From positions 2,306,014-2,370,013 of the forward strand of contig CP034987.1 of NCBI GenBank assembly GCA_004026145.2: a DNA stretch of 64,000 nucleotides. The letters run 5' to 3'. This document shows, in pieces, positions 1 to 13,100 of this stretch; the stretch's first letter is position 1, and every line of letters begins with the position of its first letter. Position numbers and translations under genes: made by a program. The notes under the pieces were generated by a model. The model was given only the letters and a program-made list of their open reading frames with translations. It did no database searches and was not told where the DNA came from. The DNA comes from Takifugu bimaculatus (Eukaryota > Chordata > Actinopteri > Tetraodontiformes > Tetraodontidae).

Positions 1-799
1 GCAGCATAATTGTTTCAAACATTGAGGGGAAAAAATACATTTGTATCAAATGTACAAATTGTCAGTGGCAAAATAACACTATAGTTGGAAAAAAACAAAA
101 ATAAACACTACCCTGTGTTGAGCTACCCTGTAAAATATTGTGCAAACATTATCAAAAAGGAACTGGGTGCATCACTCTGCAATGTCCACAATACAAAAAT
201 AACTACAAAGATATTTCACAGGATTCAAAGCAGAAATGGTTAAACCAGTGAATATTGGACTAAAGTGCAACGAGGAATATTTGATCGGTCCTAGCTTCGT
301 GCTGGGGAAAAGCTCAGGTTTTGGAGAGTGGTGACTGGAATGCTTAATCCTTACAATACACTTGCATAGAATTTCCACCATTATCAGCTTCATAACTCAA
401 CATTTGCCCTTAACAGTAACAGCCTTTTTCGTGGGGGTAACAGTCTGAATGAACACTTGCAATCCCCTTAAAAACTACCCGATAGCATCAATAAACATAA
501 AAGTGCACCTCCTCCTCATTTTCCACTCCCCTTTGCAAAAGCGAGACCCAGATTGTGTCTCTAGATACTGATCTAAGGTCAATTTTAGCATTTCTACCAT
601 GCAAAGGAAGACCTTTGAATAGAAAATATGAATTGGCTAATGCGATGAGGGGACACGTGTCGACATACAGTATGTTAATTGGTTCGCAAATCTGCGCCTG
701 AGGCCGAGCCCACAATTTCTCCTGAGCATAGTGTGACAAGGGGCACTGGGGTGTGTAGGTGGTGCATATGTCTGCGTGTATTGCAAACCCCCCTCCCAT
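1..799. other. Probable HIBADH 3' UTR and downstream DNA
   Basis: This stretch lies downstream of the HIBADH stop codon (800-802, minus strand). I found no AATAAA or ATTAAA on the minus strand here, so the 3' end of the transcript may lie beyond the window. No other coding exon is recognised. Confidence 0.5.
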
Positions 800-3700
800 T
801 CACTGGCCTTCCTCCTCACGTAGGAACTGGAAGACAGATGAGAAGTCCTTGTTAGCGTAGCCACGGGAGCACATAACTCGGAAGATCTGGTGGGCGAGGG
901 AACCCAGAGGGATGGGTGTCTTCGTGTTGGTGGCAGTGTTCTGAGCCAGACCAAGATCCTAGAAACAGAAGCACAGATGAATGTAATCTGCCTGGGTTTG
1001 GCGTCAGAAAGTGGCCATTTTTCAGCTCTAAGGTGGAAATGCCCAGGTTGATGTATGCAGAACACATGTTGAGAGGGTATTAAGTGATACCCAGATGGAC
1101 GAAACAATACAAAGACAAAGAATGACCCAGTTAATGCAGTGACTGTAAACTTAAGAGTGAAACACAGATGGGATGTTCAAAAGGAGGATGTAAAAAAAGA
1201 CAAAAGAACAGTTAAAGTGACACAGAGGAGCTAATTACAGGGTGGAGGCTTTGGGAAGAAAGAGGAATGGAAGAGCAGTTATTGTATGATTGGTCCTTTT
1301 AAAAACAGAGTTAATGATTTCAGCTTGCATATCGGGGCAGTAACAGTATATAAACTACTGGCTGCCTCCCATCTGTCAAATGTGTGGATTTGCTGTTTTT
1401 GTCTGAATGGATCAGAAATGAGGTCAGTCAATCTCAGTCAGGGATTGAAAACCATATACAGGAAAGAGTCACAAGCGATAAAGACGACAAATGGCAGGAG
1501 TCACCTTTGCCATCAGAGTGGTCCCAAAGCCACCCTGGTAGTTGTTGGCTGAAGGAACCCCCTCCATGACACCTGGGACAGGATTGTAATGTATCGCTGG
1601 ACCAGCAGCGACCCGAGGACATGTTGAGGATCTTCGTCAGCAGCTTTGGATCCAAACCCAGTCTAGGAAAAGGGGGGAAAACATACCGATCAGTAAGAAT
1701 GTGCATCTAACATGACTCAGTCTGTGAGCAAATCCCCCTTTAGTTAATGTTCTAATCCAGAGTGTGCTGACAACTGTAAGTGCAAAAAGTCATGGTAAAT
1801 AATTTAAAAAATGACTCTAAGAGGACCATGTAACAGGATGGATGAGGGCTGGGGGTGATTGCAGTGACCCCCTCTGAACCTCTTGCTAGGCTGTAACCAT
1901 TCCTCAGTGTTAATGGCTGAAGGCTTTGTAACGCTGGCTAATGCAGTATTGATGTTTACCAGCGCATCTATCCTTCATCATCCCTCTTTCACAAAAGACC
2001 AAAGAGAAATGGCTGAGGAGCAGCAGAGCCCCACAGAAGGAGACATAAACCTTTTTTGCCGATCCACGGAAGCGCGCTTTTTTTGTCGCCCTACTTTGCA
2101 GCAACCTACTTTAATATGAAAGTCAACAAATCTCCAGGCTATGAAGAGAGCAAGTAAATAAGACAGAACACATGCAGACAGAAGCTGGGAGTAAAACAAA
2201 GTGCCAACCATTACAGTGCAGAGGGTGTAACTATAGTGTCTGTGTAGTGCAGCTTTTGTATATTAAGGGTTTAAAGGCCAGTATAAAGTAGACCACATCA
2301 AGCTCTGGCTGCTTCAGTCTGCTGTTTCTTACAGGCCCATAACTCTATTCTGCTCTCAATATGACTATTAAACCATCATAGGTCCTTAAGGCCAGCAGCC
2401 AGCCAGCCTCCCCCCACCTGGCTCTTATTCTGACATTACTACCACAGATTTTATTAGCTGTCTACTAACTAATTAAGAATGGGAATTGCATTTAAACTCT
2501 CTCTGCAACTCTCCCTCCTGTCTAACCCTCGGTCGCTCAGTGTCATTATTTATACAAAGATATTTCTAGAAATGTGCTGGGCAGTGACATGTTTAGCTTG
2601 TCTATACCTAGTGCTTATATATAATTAATAGGTGAGAGTATCTCTTCACCATTCTGCCTCTTTTCTCCTCTGCCTATCTTCTGTGCTGACACCTCTCTGT
2701 CTGAGGACTCTGGGGGACATATGTTTGACACAGCACACAACCCCCCCTTCCATATCTCTACACATGCACACACACCAGCAGGCAGCCCCTCCCTGCGTTC
2801 TGGGTCAGCAGCTGAAAAGGTTACTGGCTGAGCTACAATAAAGCGCGTCCGAGCGCGCACATCATTTGTTATAGCGGCCAGAGACGCTGACAGGGAGCTG
2901 TTGTCCTCTGTTAACGATAAATCAATGAAGATCCCCTCCTGCTCCCGTTGCGCACACGCGGCCGCTCATGAACGCACAACCGTGGGTTATTAGCCGGAGC
3001 GGGAGTGGTGTTTCTCGCCTGCGGTAATTTGCGTGGAGAAGGGAACATGTCACGCTTTAACAAGATTGACATGGATAAACACACAAAGACACGGATGGCG
3101 AGAGGAGCGCGGCGCGGCGTAATGCTGCTGCAGAATACAGTAATTCGGGAATAAGAAGCACGGATGAAAATAAAAGAACGTCAGGGGAGGTGGAGTTCAT
3201 TTGCAGCAGATTCTCTTTCATCAGAATGGAATATATAAGTGCTACTGAGCTCACACACACAATTACTGATTACATTCATGAAATTCACATACACATGTGT
3301 CACCTACGTTGAATTTAAACAGGCTTATGGTCATAGTTCATGACTGCAGTAGGTTGATTCACCTAAATATGATAAAAATGGGCCTGAATATGAATTTCTG
3401 CATCTGTATTTCAATGGCTGCAGGTCTGGTATGCATGAATGAGTGCAGATACACAGGCATGTGAGGCGAACCTTAAGCTGTAAAAGTCTCATATACCATT
3501 CCAGGGCCAATTGCTGTCTCTCTTCTTCTTCTCCCCCTTTCATCTTCAAGTGCATCGTTAAAATCAACCCTCCCTCCGTCTCTCCCTCTGTCTCTCTCTC
3601 TATCCGCAGTCTCTTATCCTCCTCTTTCAATAACTGCTTGACTGCATTCAGATATAACAGAGGGGGGGAAGGAAGCCAAGAGGAGGGGGTGAAGGGATTA

Positions 3701-6700
3701 AAAGAAAAGAATAAAACAAGAAAGTAAAGAAAATAAGGAGGGTAAGAGGATGCGGGAAAGGCAGAGCATGTGTGTGCTCATAATTGTCATGCGTGGCCAT
3801 TCCTTGCCCTAAGAGAACGTCATGCTCTGTTGGAGACGACTTGAGCTTCCATTCTGGATCAACAAATTAGCTCCATGAACAGAGCAGTGTGTGGGTGTGT
3901 GTGTGTGTGTGTGTGTGTGCGCCTGGCTGCCTGTCTGTGTATATGTAAAGAGAGGGCAGAATCACACACATATTGATAAGAGTGTAACACTATCAACCAG
4001 CATGATAAAATGATATTACCTTTTCAGGTAAACTGGACCAGAATGCTGTTTTCTTTGTGGCGCCGAGTGTGTCACACATCTAAAAATACTTGCCTAAGGC
4101 CACAATGCAGCATAGGAGATTTATGGTTGTCCCTTGTCCGACAGTCATGGTCACAAGTTAAGAGAAAGCACTTGAAATCGGAATGAGAGAACAAGCATTC
4201 TATTAATAAAAAAAGATTTTACATGTAAACTACCAAGATGCTGCATTTATATCCTGGCATATACAACAATGATGCGCACAGTGAGGAGATGTCGTTCTAA
4301 ACCTGCTGTCTCTGGTGTCGGCGGATGTAAATCTATTTCGACGCACGAGCATCACAGACTGTGGCAATGTGTAAATCTGTGTTGCTCCCTTAATGCCTCC
4401 ATATTTCAGCAGCCTAGTGGGGGATTTATGTGTTACTACTCATGCCAATTTTCTTCCTTGGTCTCAGCATAGATAAATCAGCTGCAGTAGCACAGCTGCA
4501 GAGTAATTCTCACACACACACCAACTCATGTGCACACAAGCACCTTTCAAAATTCATGAACAGAGAAAAATGGGGTTTGGGACAGAAACTGCAAATAAAG
4601 GAGGTGCAAAAAAACTTCAAATTTGGATTATATTCTAATAATGACATGTGGTCATCCGGAATTAAAGTTACATTGCAGGCCTTATGATAATTGGTTTGGT
4701 CTTACTACGAATACTTCATATCCCATCATTCTTAGCTTCCAGTCTTAACAGGTTCTGTGCCACAATGAAGTGTGATGAATGATGGGACTTGGAGGTGACA
4801 GGATAGTGGCAACATGCTGGTGAAAGCTCAATCAGCAGATGTAAATCAGAGTCTGTGGCTCCACCTCCTCATCCATCTCTCTGACTCGGGGCGAGGCTGA
4901 CCCCTTCACACTTTCATAAACTATACGTACGTACACAGACATTTGTAGTTCTATCTTTATGGGGACTTTCATTGACATAATATATCCCTGAGCCCCTAAG
5001 CCAAACAACCCTTACCCCTAGAGCCAAAATATTCTCACTTTGCCAGTAAAATGTGTATTATTTTCCCCACTTTTGAGAATGTACAAGAAATAACACAAAC
5101 CCGCATTGAGGAAGTAAGTTGCTTCCACAGAAGCAGCCAAATCACCAAATCAAATGTCTGCGAGTTATATTCAGTATATGCAGCCTGCTGTTATGATAAT
5201 CATGCATCCACTCTTTATATAATAAACATTTTAACATTTCCAGATAAGACAATGCAAATACTCTCTTAATCAATAAATATTAATAATTAAAAAAAAAAAA
5301 TCTATCTTTTCATATTAAACCTTGTATTTTATAGCCAGTAAAACCTGTCAGAGCTGCACATCATGGTATGATTGTGAGCTTATTTTTCATTTCATGGCTT
5401 GGTTTTCCTCATTTAAAATGCAGCTTGCCATCAGCCACCAAACATTACATTAACCCTGCATTTGTGCATGAACTGTCTCATCCCTGCTTTTCTTTAACAT
5501 AACAAGTCAGAACAGTTTGAGTGAGGAGTACCTGATTCCAAGGTTCATGGTCTCTGCTGTGCCAATCATCCCAATAGCCAGGAGCATATTGTTGCAGATC
5601 TTGGCTGCCTAGACAGCAGAAACAAAATGTAAATAGGCCTAAAGTGTGAAAATAAATTGATAGATATAGAACAGATACAATTCATTCAAAAGTCTGAGTC
5701 TGATTGTGCTGTTGGTTTTTAAGACTTTACCTGACCCGTCCCGACCTGTCCACAGTAGACCACATTGGCTCCCATGCAGGTGAGCAGCTCCTGGGCAGCC
5801 TGATATTCCTCCTCCACCCCACCAACCATGAAGGACAATTTGGCCAAACTGGCAGCTCCAACACCTAAAGACAGACCACACCTTTAAAGGCAGCAATGCC
5901 ATTAACACATGTCTTGGGCAAATGTACAGATGAATCTCGCACAATGTAATATTTTATTAAACTATACAACATATAGCACAAATAAAGAAAAATAAATTTT
6001 TTGAACAACCACTTTATTTTAATACCCTCTCTGGTTAGACTATGTGTTTGTGTGACGAACTTATAATGAGACAGGCGCGTTAAGTATCGGTGCACCAGAG
6101 GGACAGAGGTATCTTTAAAAGCTGATTGCTGCCATCATCCATTGCACAATACTCTTGGGAATGCTTGCCTTTTGTCTTGTCATGCTCACTTTCTCTCTCA
6201 CGCACACAGACACAATTCACACAGCTGTGACCCCCCCCCCCCAACACACAGCCACACGCACACACACACAAACACAAGGGTATCTGTGACAGGCGTGAGG
6301 GGTAATTAACTTTACACTTTATCATGTTCAATTAGGCATCCCTCCCCATGCCTGCTGGCTTAAGGAGCGTGCCATGTTGTGGGAGGAAACAGCACCACCA
6401 CTGCACCCTCCAACAATCCACAGGGACCTTAATGCACAATAAAAAGCCTTATCAAATGGATTTTGTACCCAGTCTGAATGAACAAATAACTATTTTTGTC
6501 AAGGTGAAAAAAAGCCACCACCTGCCATTTGATCTAACATAAGCTTTGGAGTGTGTGGATCTGTAGTGTGGACCTGAAACCCAAATGCAAACAGCGAAAG
6601 AGTTTTATCCATTAAAACTCCATCTAAAAGAAGCATTTTATTTCCTCCACTCACTGAATAAGGTGATGCTTGAGAGGCCTTCATAGCAGAAAACAAATTG

Positions 6701-7079
6701 GTTCAAGCAAAACTTGTCTGGTAGTAGGTCAAATTACAGTCATACGTAGGTAATTATACTTTTAAAGCCTTCAGTCCTTCTATTCAGTCACTTATGAACT
6801 GGTAAAGGCAGACTAAGAGTCACGGGATTCCACTGTGTTTTATAGGTGTCCACAAATCCAATTTCTTTAAAGGCCTCTTAACAATGAAAGACTTATTATG
6901 TCACTGTTAAAAGCAAATTGGAAAGGTCATAACAACTGAAATCACAACAGTGAAATAATAATAGAGGAGAAGAACCTTACTTTATAATTATAGATCACCT
7001 ATCCTTTGATATAAATCTATTTGTCACCTCTTTTTCTTAACTGGTGCTGTCAAGTGTGTGTTGATGCCAGTACACCATA

Positions 7080-7149
<70 letters not shown>

Positions 7150-10100
7150 TGCTAAACTGTCAGTGGGTCATTAATGCCACATAATGAAGCCTGAGGCCCA
7201 CGCAGCGGCAGCTGCCTGTGGACACACGCTTAACATACGGCAGCTCTGCACACAAATCCTGCACGCATATGGTCTACAGAACATGAACATGAAGGATTCT
7301 TTTTAAACTCACTTAATAAATAGTGAAGTAATGATATCAACATTGACTGTATAACAGTAGTATTCTTTATCAAGTATGAAAACACACCTACACACACAGC
7401 AGTGTGACAACTGTTGTGGTTCATTAGTAGAGATCACTGTTCGCTGGCGACTAAAGAGTGGATTATTGATAACGCAGTCAAAGTCCTGATCAATAATCTT
7501 ACTTCAGTAAAGGAGGAGGAGTGAAACGACACAAGAAGACACCGGGGGAGGGAAAGAAGCAGAGTCGAAAGCGGAGGGAGAAAAACGATCTTCCTCCTTG
7601 TACCTCCCAGTTTCCCTCCCAACTCTCCCTCCCTCAAATTAACTAATCACCCATAATAAGCTCTTATGATCTGTAGTGGATTTCTATCGGCACTGACAAG
7701 GGGGTGATGGAAGATGCTCGCTGGTGGAAAAATAACACATCATTAGCATAAAAATGTGTGTGTGTGCAAAAGTTGGGAGTTATTAGACTGTTCATTATGC
7801 ATCTGTGTAACTCTATAAAATAGTGTTTGTGTGTGTGTGTGCATGTGTGTGCGTATCAGAGAGAGAGAGAGAAAGAGAAGGAGGTTTGGGGGGGGGCATT
7901 CCTTTTTGGACTGGTCCTGTCAGAGACGGATTAAAGAGGAATTCTAATGAGGCTACCAGAGCGCCGGGTTTGCCTGGCTCATCCATCCCAGCGGGAGTGA
8001 CAGTCCTGGATCGTTAGCACTGCACAACTACACAACGCCCCCTGGGGGGGTGGTGGTGGTGCAAGGCAAGGAAGGTGTATGCATGGGGGTTTGGGATGGG
8101 CGGGGGGCACAGGAAAGTACAGGATTTAACAAGATGAAAAGTACAGAAGGATGTAAATGTTAAAAAGGCACCGAAAATGCAGAAGCAATGCTCCAGTATT
8201 TATTAGCTTCTATTTGAGGAATTTGAATTGGCATCTTTCATTATTCCTGACTAGAAGTTTTCAGTGTAGTCCCAATACAGAGGTTTAACACAGTGTGTAT
8301 GGATACTTGAGCTAACTGTTGCTTAATCGAGCTGATCAGACTGATCTTGGATGATTTAACCTTCTTATTAATATATTTGCGAATCATGATACTATAATTG
8401 GAACTCTGATAATGAAAAACTGCTTAAGGCAGCAATTACATCTCTCTCCCCTGTTTTCTGCTTCCTTTTCTGCAGGACCAAGAGGATTTTTAATCATTTC
8501 AGAAAAGTCATGCCCATTTATATCGCCAAATGTTTTAATGACACCTACCTTCTCACTCTTCCAAATGTCCTTAGGGAAATATTCCTAAAGCACGCTCAAC
8601 TTAGTTGGAGTTTTAATCATTAGAATGACAGTACTGTCATAGGACACAGCATCTTTCAGCTCAAAATTCATTCCCTTCAGAGACGCATATCTATATGTGA
8701 ATGTCTTCATCGTGTCTTAATCTAATCGTCCCTTTTAAATTGTTTAACTATTTGCCGTGACAGTGAAACCAAGGCTGTGGAAGCTTGAGAAGATCAGAAA
8801 AGCCAGCTTGGTTTGCCCTGTTTGTACTGAACACTAAATTCATTAGCACTTCTTTCATTACACAAAAAAGAATCAACCAGAGCAATTCACGGCGGCCTTT
8901 GATGTGGGGCGTCTATGTATGAAACGAGCAAGGATCTGTATGTGTGTGCACGTGTGTACCAGGGACAGGTGGAGATCCAAGAGCTGGCTGCCTATAAGAC
9001 ATCAGTTTGAGATTCTGGGGCCGTTTCTCCGGGTTACGAGCTGCATGTAAACCAGTAGGCACTTTTTATTGGCAGTGGGCTTAAATTAAACGGCGGCATA
9101 TTTGAGAATAAGAGGGTGTGCAAACAACACAAAGTCACACACACGACGAGAAAACGGAATATCTATGGTAATGAATGACGCATTTAACAAAGTGTTCCAA
9201 CCCCGTGTTTTTCTGCCCTAAAGGACATATGTAAAAGCACTCATCATCTATAATAGTGTTGGAGCTCTTCCAGGCGGCGTATTTTCTTAAGGGATAATGT
9301 AACTGCTGCCATTAATAGAATAAACTACTTTAGGAATATGCACATCATATTAAACCTCAACACACAAATTCAAATGAGCAAATATATACGACCCTGTCTG
9401 TTATATTTAAAGCTGTACATGTGTAAGGATAAAGCACAGGCTCGGTCACAATCATATTATATATAATTCAATTCAGGAATAAAGGCCTCAATTTCCTCAC
9501 TTGCAGTAAGGTAGTGGGTTTACAATGTTTACAGGCCATCCACACAGCCTCCTGTCACCATTATAGTTACAAGGCACCAAGGGCAAAACTCAAACACAAA
9601 ACACAAACTGAAGGCAAAGACCGACTTCAGAAAGTCGAGGTGAAGCAATAATTCATCTGTGGGTACTTCAGCTATCTTAAAAGTTTAGTTTGCCCTTCCT
9701 TTCTATTGACCACCAGACCAGCATCATTATCATTGCCAGCAGCATCATTATCATCAATAAATGCTGCATTCTCCAAACCGGAGGCCGTTCGTTGGTAGGT
9801 GACAGAGGCTGAAGGGAGCGGGAGAGTCTGCGATCAATCCTCTCCCTGGCCCAGAGAGACTCATCTTAGATCGAGCAAGTTAATAATGATCCCCAATTAG
9901 TCTGTTAGCAGTCGGGGACACAGACATAGACACACACACCCAAGTGCTTGCAAATACTGACCTTCAAACAGACAGGGTGCTTATTCGCCTTTAGATGAGA
10001 TAGAGTGGCGCGCAAGTTGACGTGTGGTTTGGATTTGATGGACGGAGACAATTTATGAGTCGTGGACCAGCTGACTATCTGCGCACACACACACACGCAC

Positions 10101-13100
10101 ACACACAAAAACACACACACGCTCACACGACATTGGGGCAGGGATGAGAGGGCCAATCCCCAGCTGTTGTTGGTCCACCTCCATCTGGAGCATGGGCTCA
10201 AGCCCCCTGTCACCAGCCCTCCATCATCACCAGCTCTGCTCACTTAACCACCCCCATAGACTCCCTCCCACTCCCCCAATCCTTCCTCTGTGTCACCAGA
10301 ACAAGTCAGTGTGAGGCTTGTTATGCAAATCGCGTCTTTGGATCACTGACTGTTCTGTAGTGGTGGTAAGCCATCAATGTGACAGACCGTGGCAGCACCA
10401 CCCTCCCTTCCCATCCAACCCAATTCCTTAACCTTAACAATGTCAGAGAAATCATCAGCAACCTTCTCCACACGGTCCGCAGGCTGTCAGGCTCATCTTC
10501 TCAATTAATCCGATACTTAGACTGAATTAGTTTGGCTCTTGTTCCGTCCTCTGATCATAACTACAAATAGGACATTGCTTCTTTGGGATAGGGATATTTT
10601 TAAAAAGTCACTTAAATGGTTTAATTGTTAGACTGAAAATAAAATCTGAACTTTAACCTAAAATTTGTCCTTTCTAAAATGTCACAGTAAAGGTCAGAGA
10701 TGAATGTACCTTTTAACCACAGTAGAACATATTATTTAAACGGGAAAAGAAGTAGAAGAAACTGGTTGTTGTGAAGCTGGTGGGAAAATCATTCGAGACA
10801 TGAGTGAATTGGCAGCAGAAAGTGATGAAGCAGCTGGTGCCAGCTCTGGTTTGAACAAGTTCCTGCAAGCTGAAGGATGACGTTCGAACTGTCCGTAAAT
10901 GACACACTGCAACTCCTGGTCTTCACTTTATGTGGTATGGATATGATTAGAGTGGTGTTGAGATTCAGTCTTAATGGGTAGTTAGCTGAGAATTAAAAGG
11001 GCTCACAAACAAGCAACATTAGCCCGAGTGGCCTCGGTCCCAAACAGCTAGACGCGCGCAAGCTTTCATCTTAAGGGACAGCCCTGTTTGCAGCGTTGGG
11101 AAAACACAGTGAAAGTTTTTGAGGGCTTTTTAAGGCCGTCGTCTGCTAGAATCATGGCAGCCCACCATGGGCACAAACACACAAACGCTGGCATTCTAAT
11201 TACTGCTAAGGACCCTACGACTTGTTAGCTGGGGCTTCTATTTTTGCCCTTACCGTGCCAACACCCTGGTCCTGGGACATCAGAACGTGTTTTGTTGTGG
11301 GTCTATTTTGAATGCAGATGCTTTTATTTATAACAAACACTGGCCAAGCTGTCTAAGAACAAGTATGTTCTGTATGTGTATTGTGCCGGCACAGAAAATA
11401 AAAGTGCATGTGTGCCTGATTATACAGAGCACATCTGTCCCACGGGGCTAAAGCCAAAATGTGCAATGTGCAAGAACAGAAACCAGCAGGAGACCTGTAA
11501 GAAGGCGATGGATTGTTTTTTTCAACTCTAATATAGAGTTCACAGCCAAATCTGTTGATGCGGATGATATAAACATGTTAATCTGAAAAGCATGCCTCCC
11601 TAAAAGGAACCCTTCACTTGCTTTACAAAAATAGATGACTACAAAACAGAAAAACCTCACAACTTGTAAGATATTGGAGTTCGTGTGTGCAAACTTGGAC
11701 TGGATAATGTTTTCTTTTTAAATAATTTAAATGTTTGGCAAGCACCTTTTTGTATTTCCTATTTTACTGAATAACACACACACACACACACACACACAAA
11801 CCTGAAGCGTATGCCCTATTTGGGGAGAGTGCCATCTTCTGGTCGGAAGAGAGCATGCAACTTCATGTCCCATCCAGGGACGTCAAAAGTGGGGTGGGGA
11901 ACTAAACATGGTCCCCATGAGTTTGCTTATTCTTGACTCTACTGATAAATTATTGGATTCTTGAATTTTAGCTTTTTCTATGGCTTCCTATGGCCTGGGA
12001 CACCTTCAAATAAGCTCTATATTCAATTTTTAATGCTAAAATATGAAGGAAACAGGTTTCGGTTATATTAAAGGAATTGACGGTCACAAATACCTCATTT
12101 CGGGTAAATAACTTGCTAAAAGCACTTTCAAAAACGGCTTATGGCTGCATCTGCATGACAATGAGCGTGTAGGTTTGTTTGAAAATGAGTGCGTGTGCAA
12201 ATGGAAGAAGAATGTCTGCAGCCCTAGAAGCCAGAGGTACTGGGTAAATCATTGGTCATCTCAAGCCAGTAAAACAAGCTTCGCTGAGAGACGGGAGAGG
12301 AAGAACCTTCACAGAGGAGTGCACATACGCTGTGCACTGTCTATAGTATGTAAACAGTGTTAAGAGTGTAGCAGGCTTCAGGCTGTGATCTCGCGGACTG
12401 CCGTCAGGCCGGTCTCCTGACGCCAGCTGGCAAACATTTCTGCGTGTATCAAGTGTGTGTTTGTATGAGAGGAGACGTGGGCTACAGTGCGTATGCGCAA
12501 ATTTTGTAATGAATGCAAAACGAGTAAGATCGGCGCTCCAGCAGCAGTGGGATACGGAGAGCCGATATACCCTGGCCGAACGAAAGTATATGTGAATAAG
12601 AAAGAAAAGAGGAAAAGAGGAAGATGGACAGTTTTACTGCAAGGTGTCTCCGTGTCTTATCTCCCAGCTCTCCTCTGCAACACGCAAGGGCAGTTTCTCT
12701 CCTCTTTATGACTCTTTATCTGACATGAAAGGCACTAACATGAGATACCCGCCATTACGGCTCCATCAACATGAAAAGCCCTGACATGGGATTCTCTGCC
12801 ACGGCTCGGCCCATTAAGGGTGACTGCTGATCCTGTGCTCTGTCAAACAGCCATCACAACCAGACAGCACCGACATAATGAGGACTTAAAACCTTAACCT
12901 TGCCTTTAAGACCCCTGGTCAAAAGCAGCAATAAAACCTCAAGAGGGCACCTACCGGCTGGCCCGCTCAGTAATTACAACCAATGTGTTAGCATGAACCG
13001 AAAAGGTCCCAGTATATACATAAGAGTGTAAGATGGTAGAAAAGATAAAAACTGAGAGGGTCATTGGCCTATCATTATGATCAGTATCCTCAAATGAACA

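Larger units (their letters stand above)
1663..5531. other. HIBADH intron 6 (3.9 kb)
   Basis: The intron holds a CpG-rich block (about 2840-3170), a (GT)n tract near 3890-3920, and a dispersed repeat copy near 4930-5050. The rest is AT-rich with no exon I can support. Confidence 0.7.
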
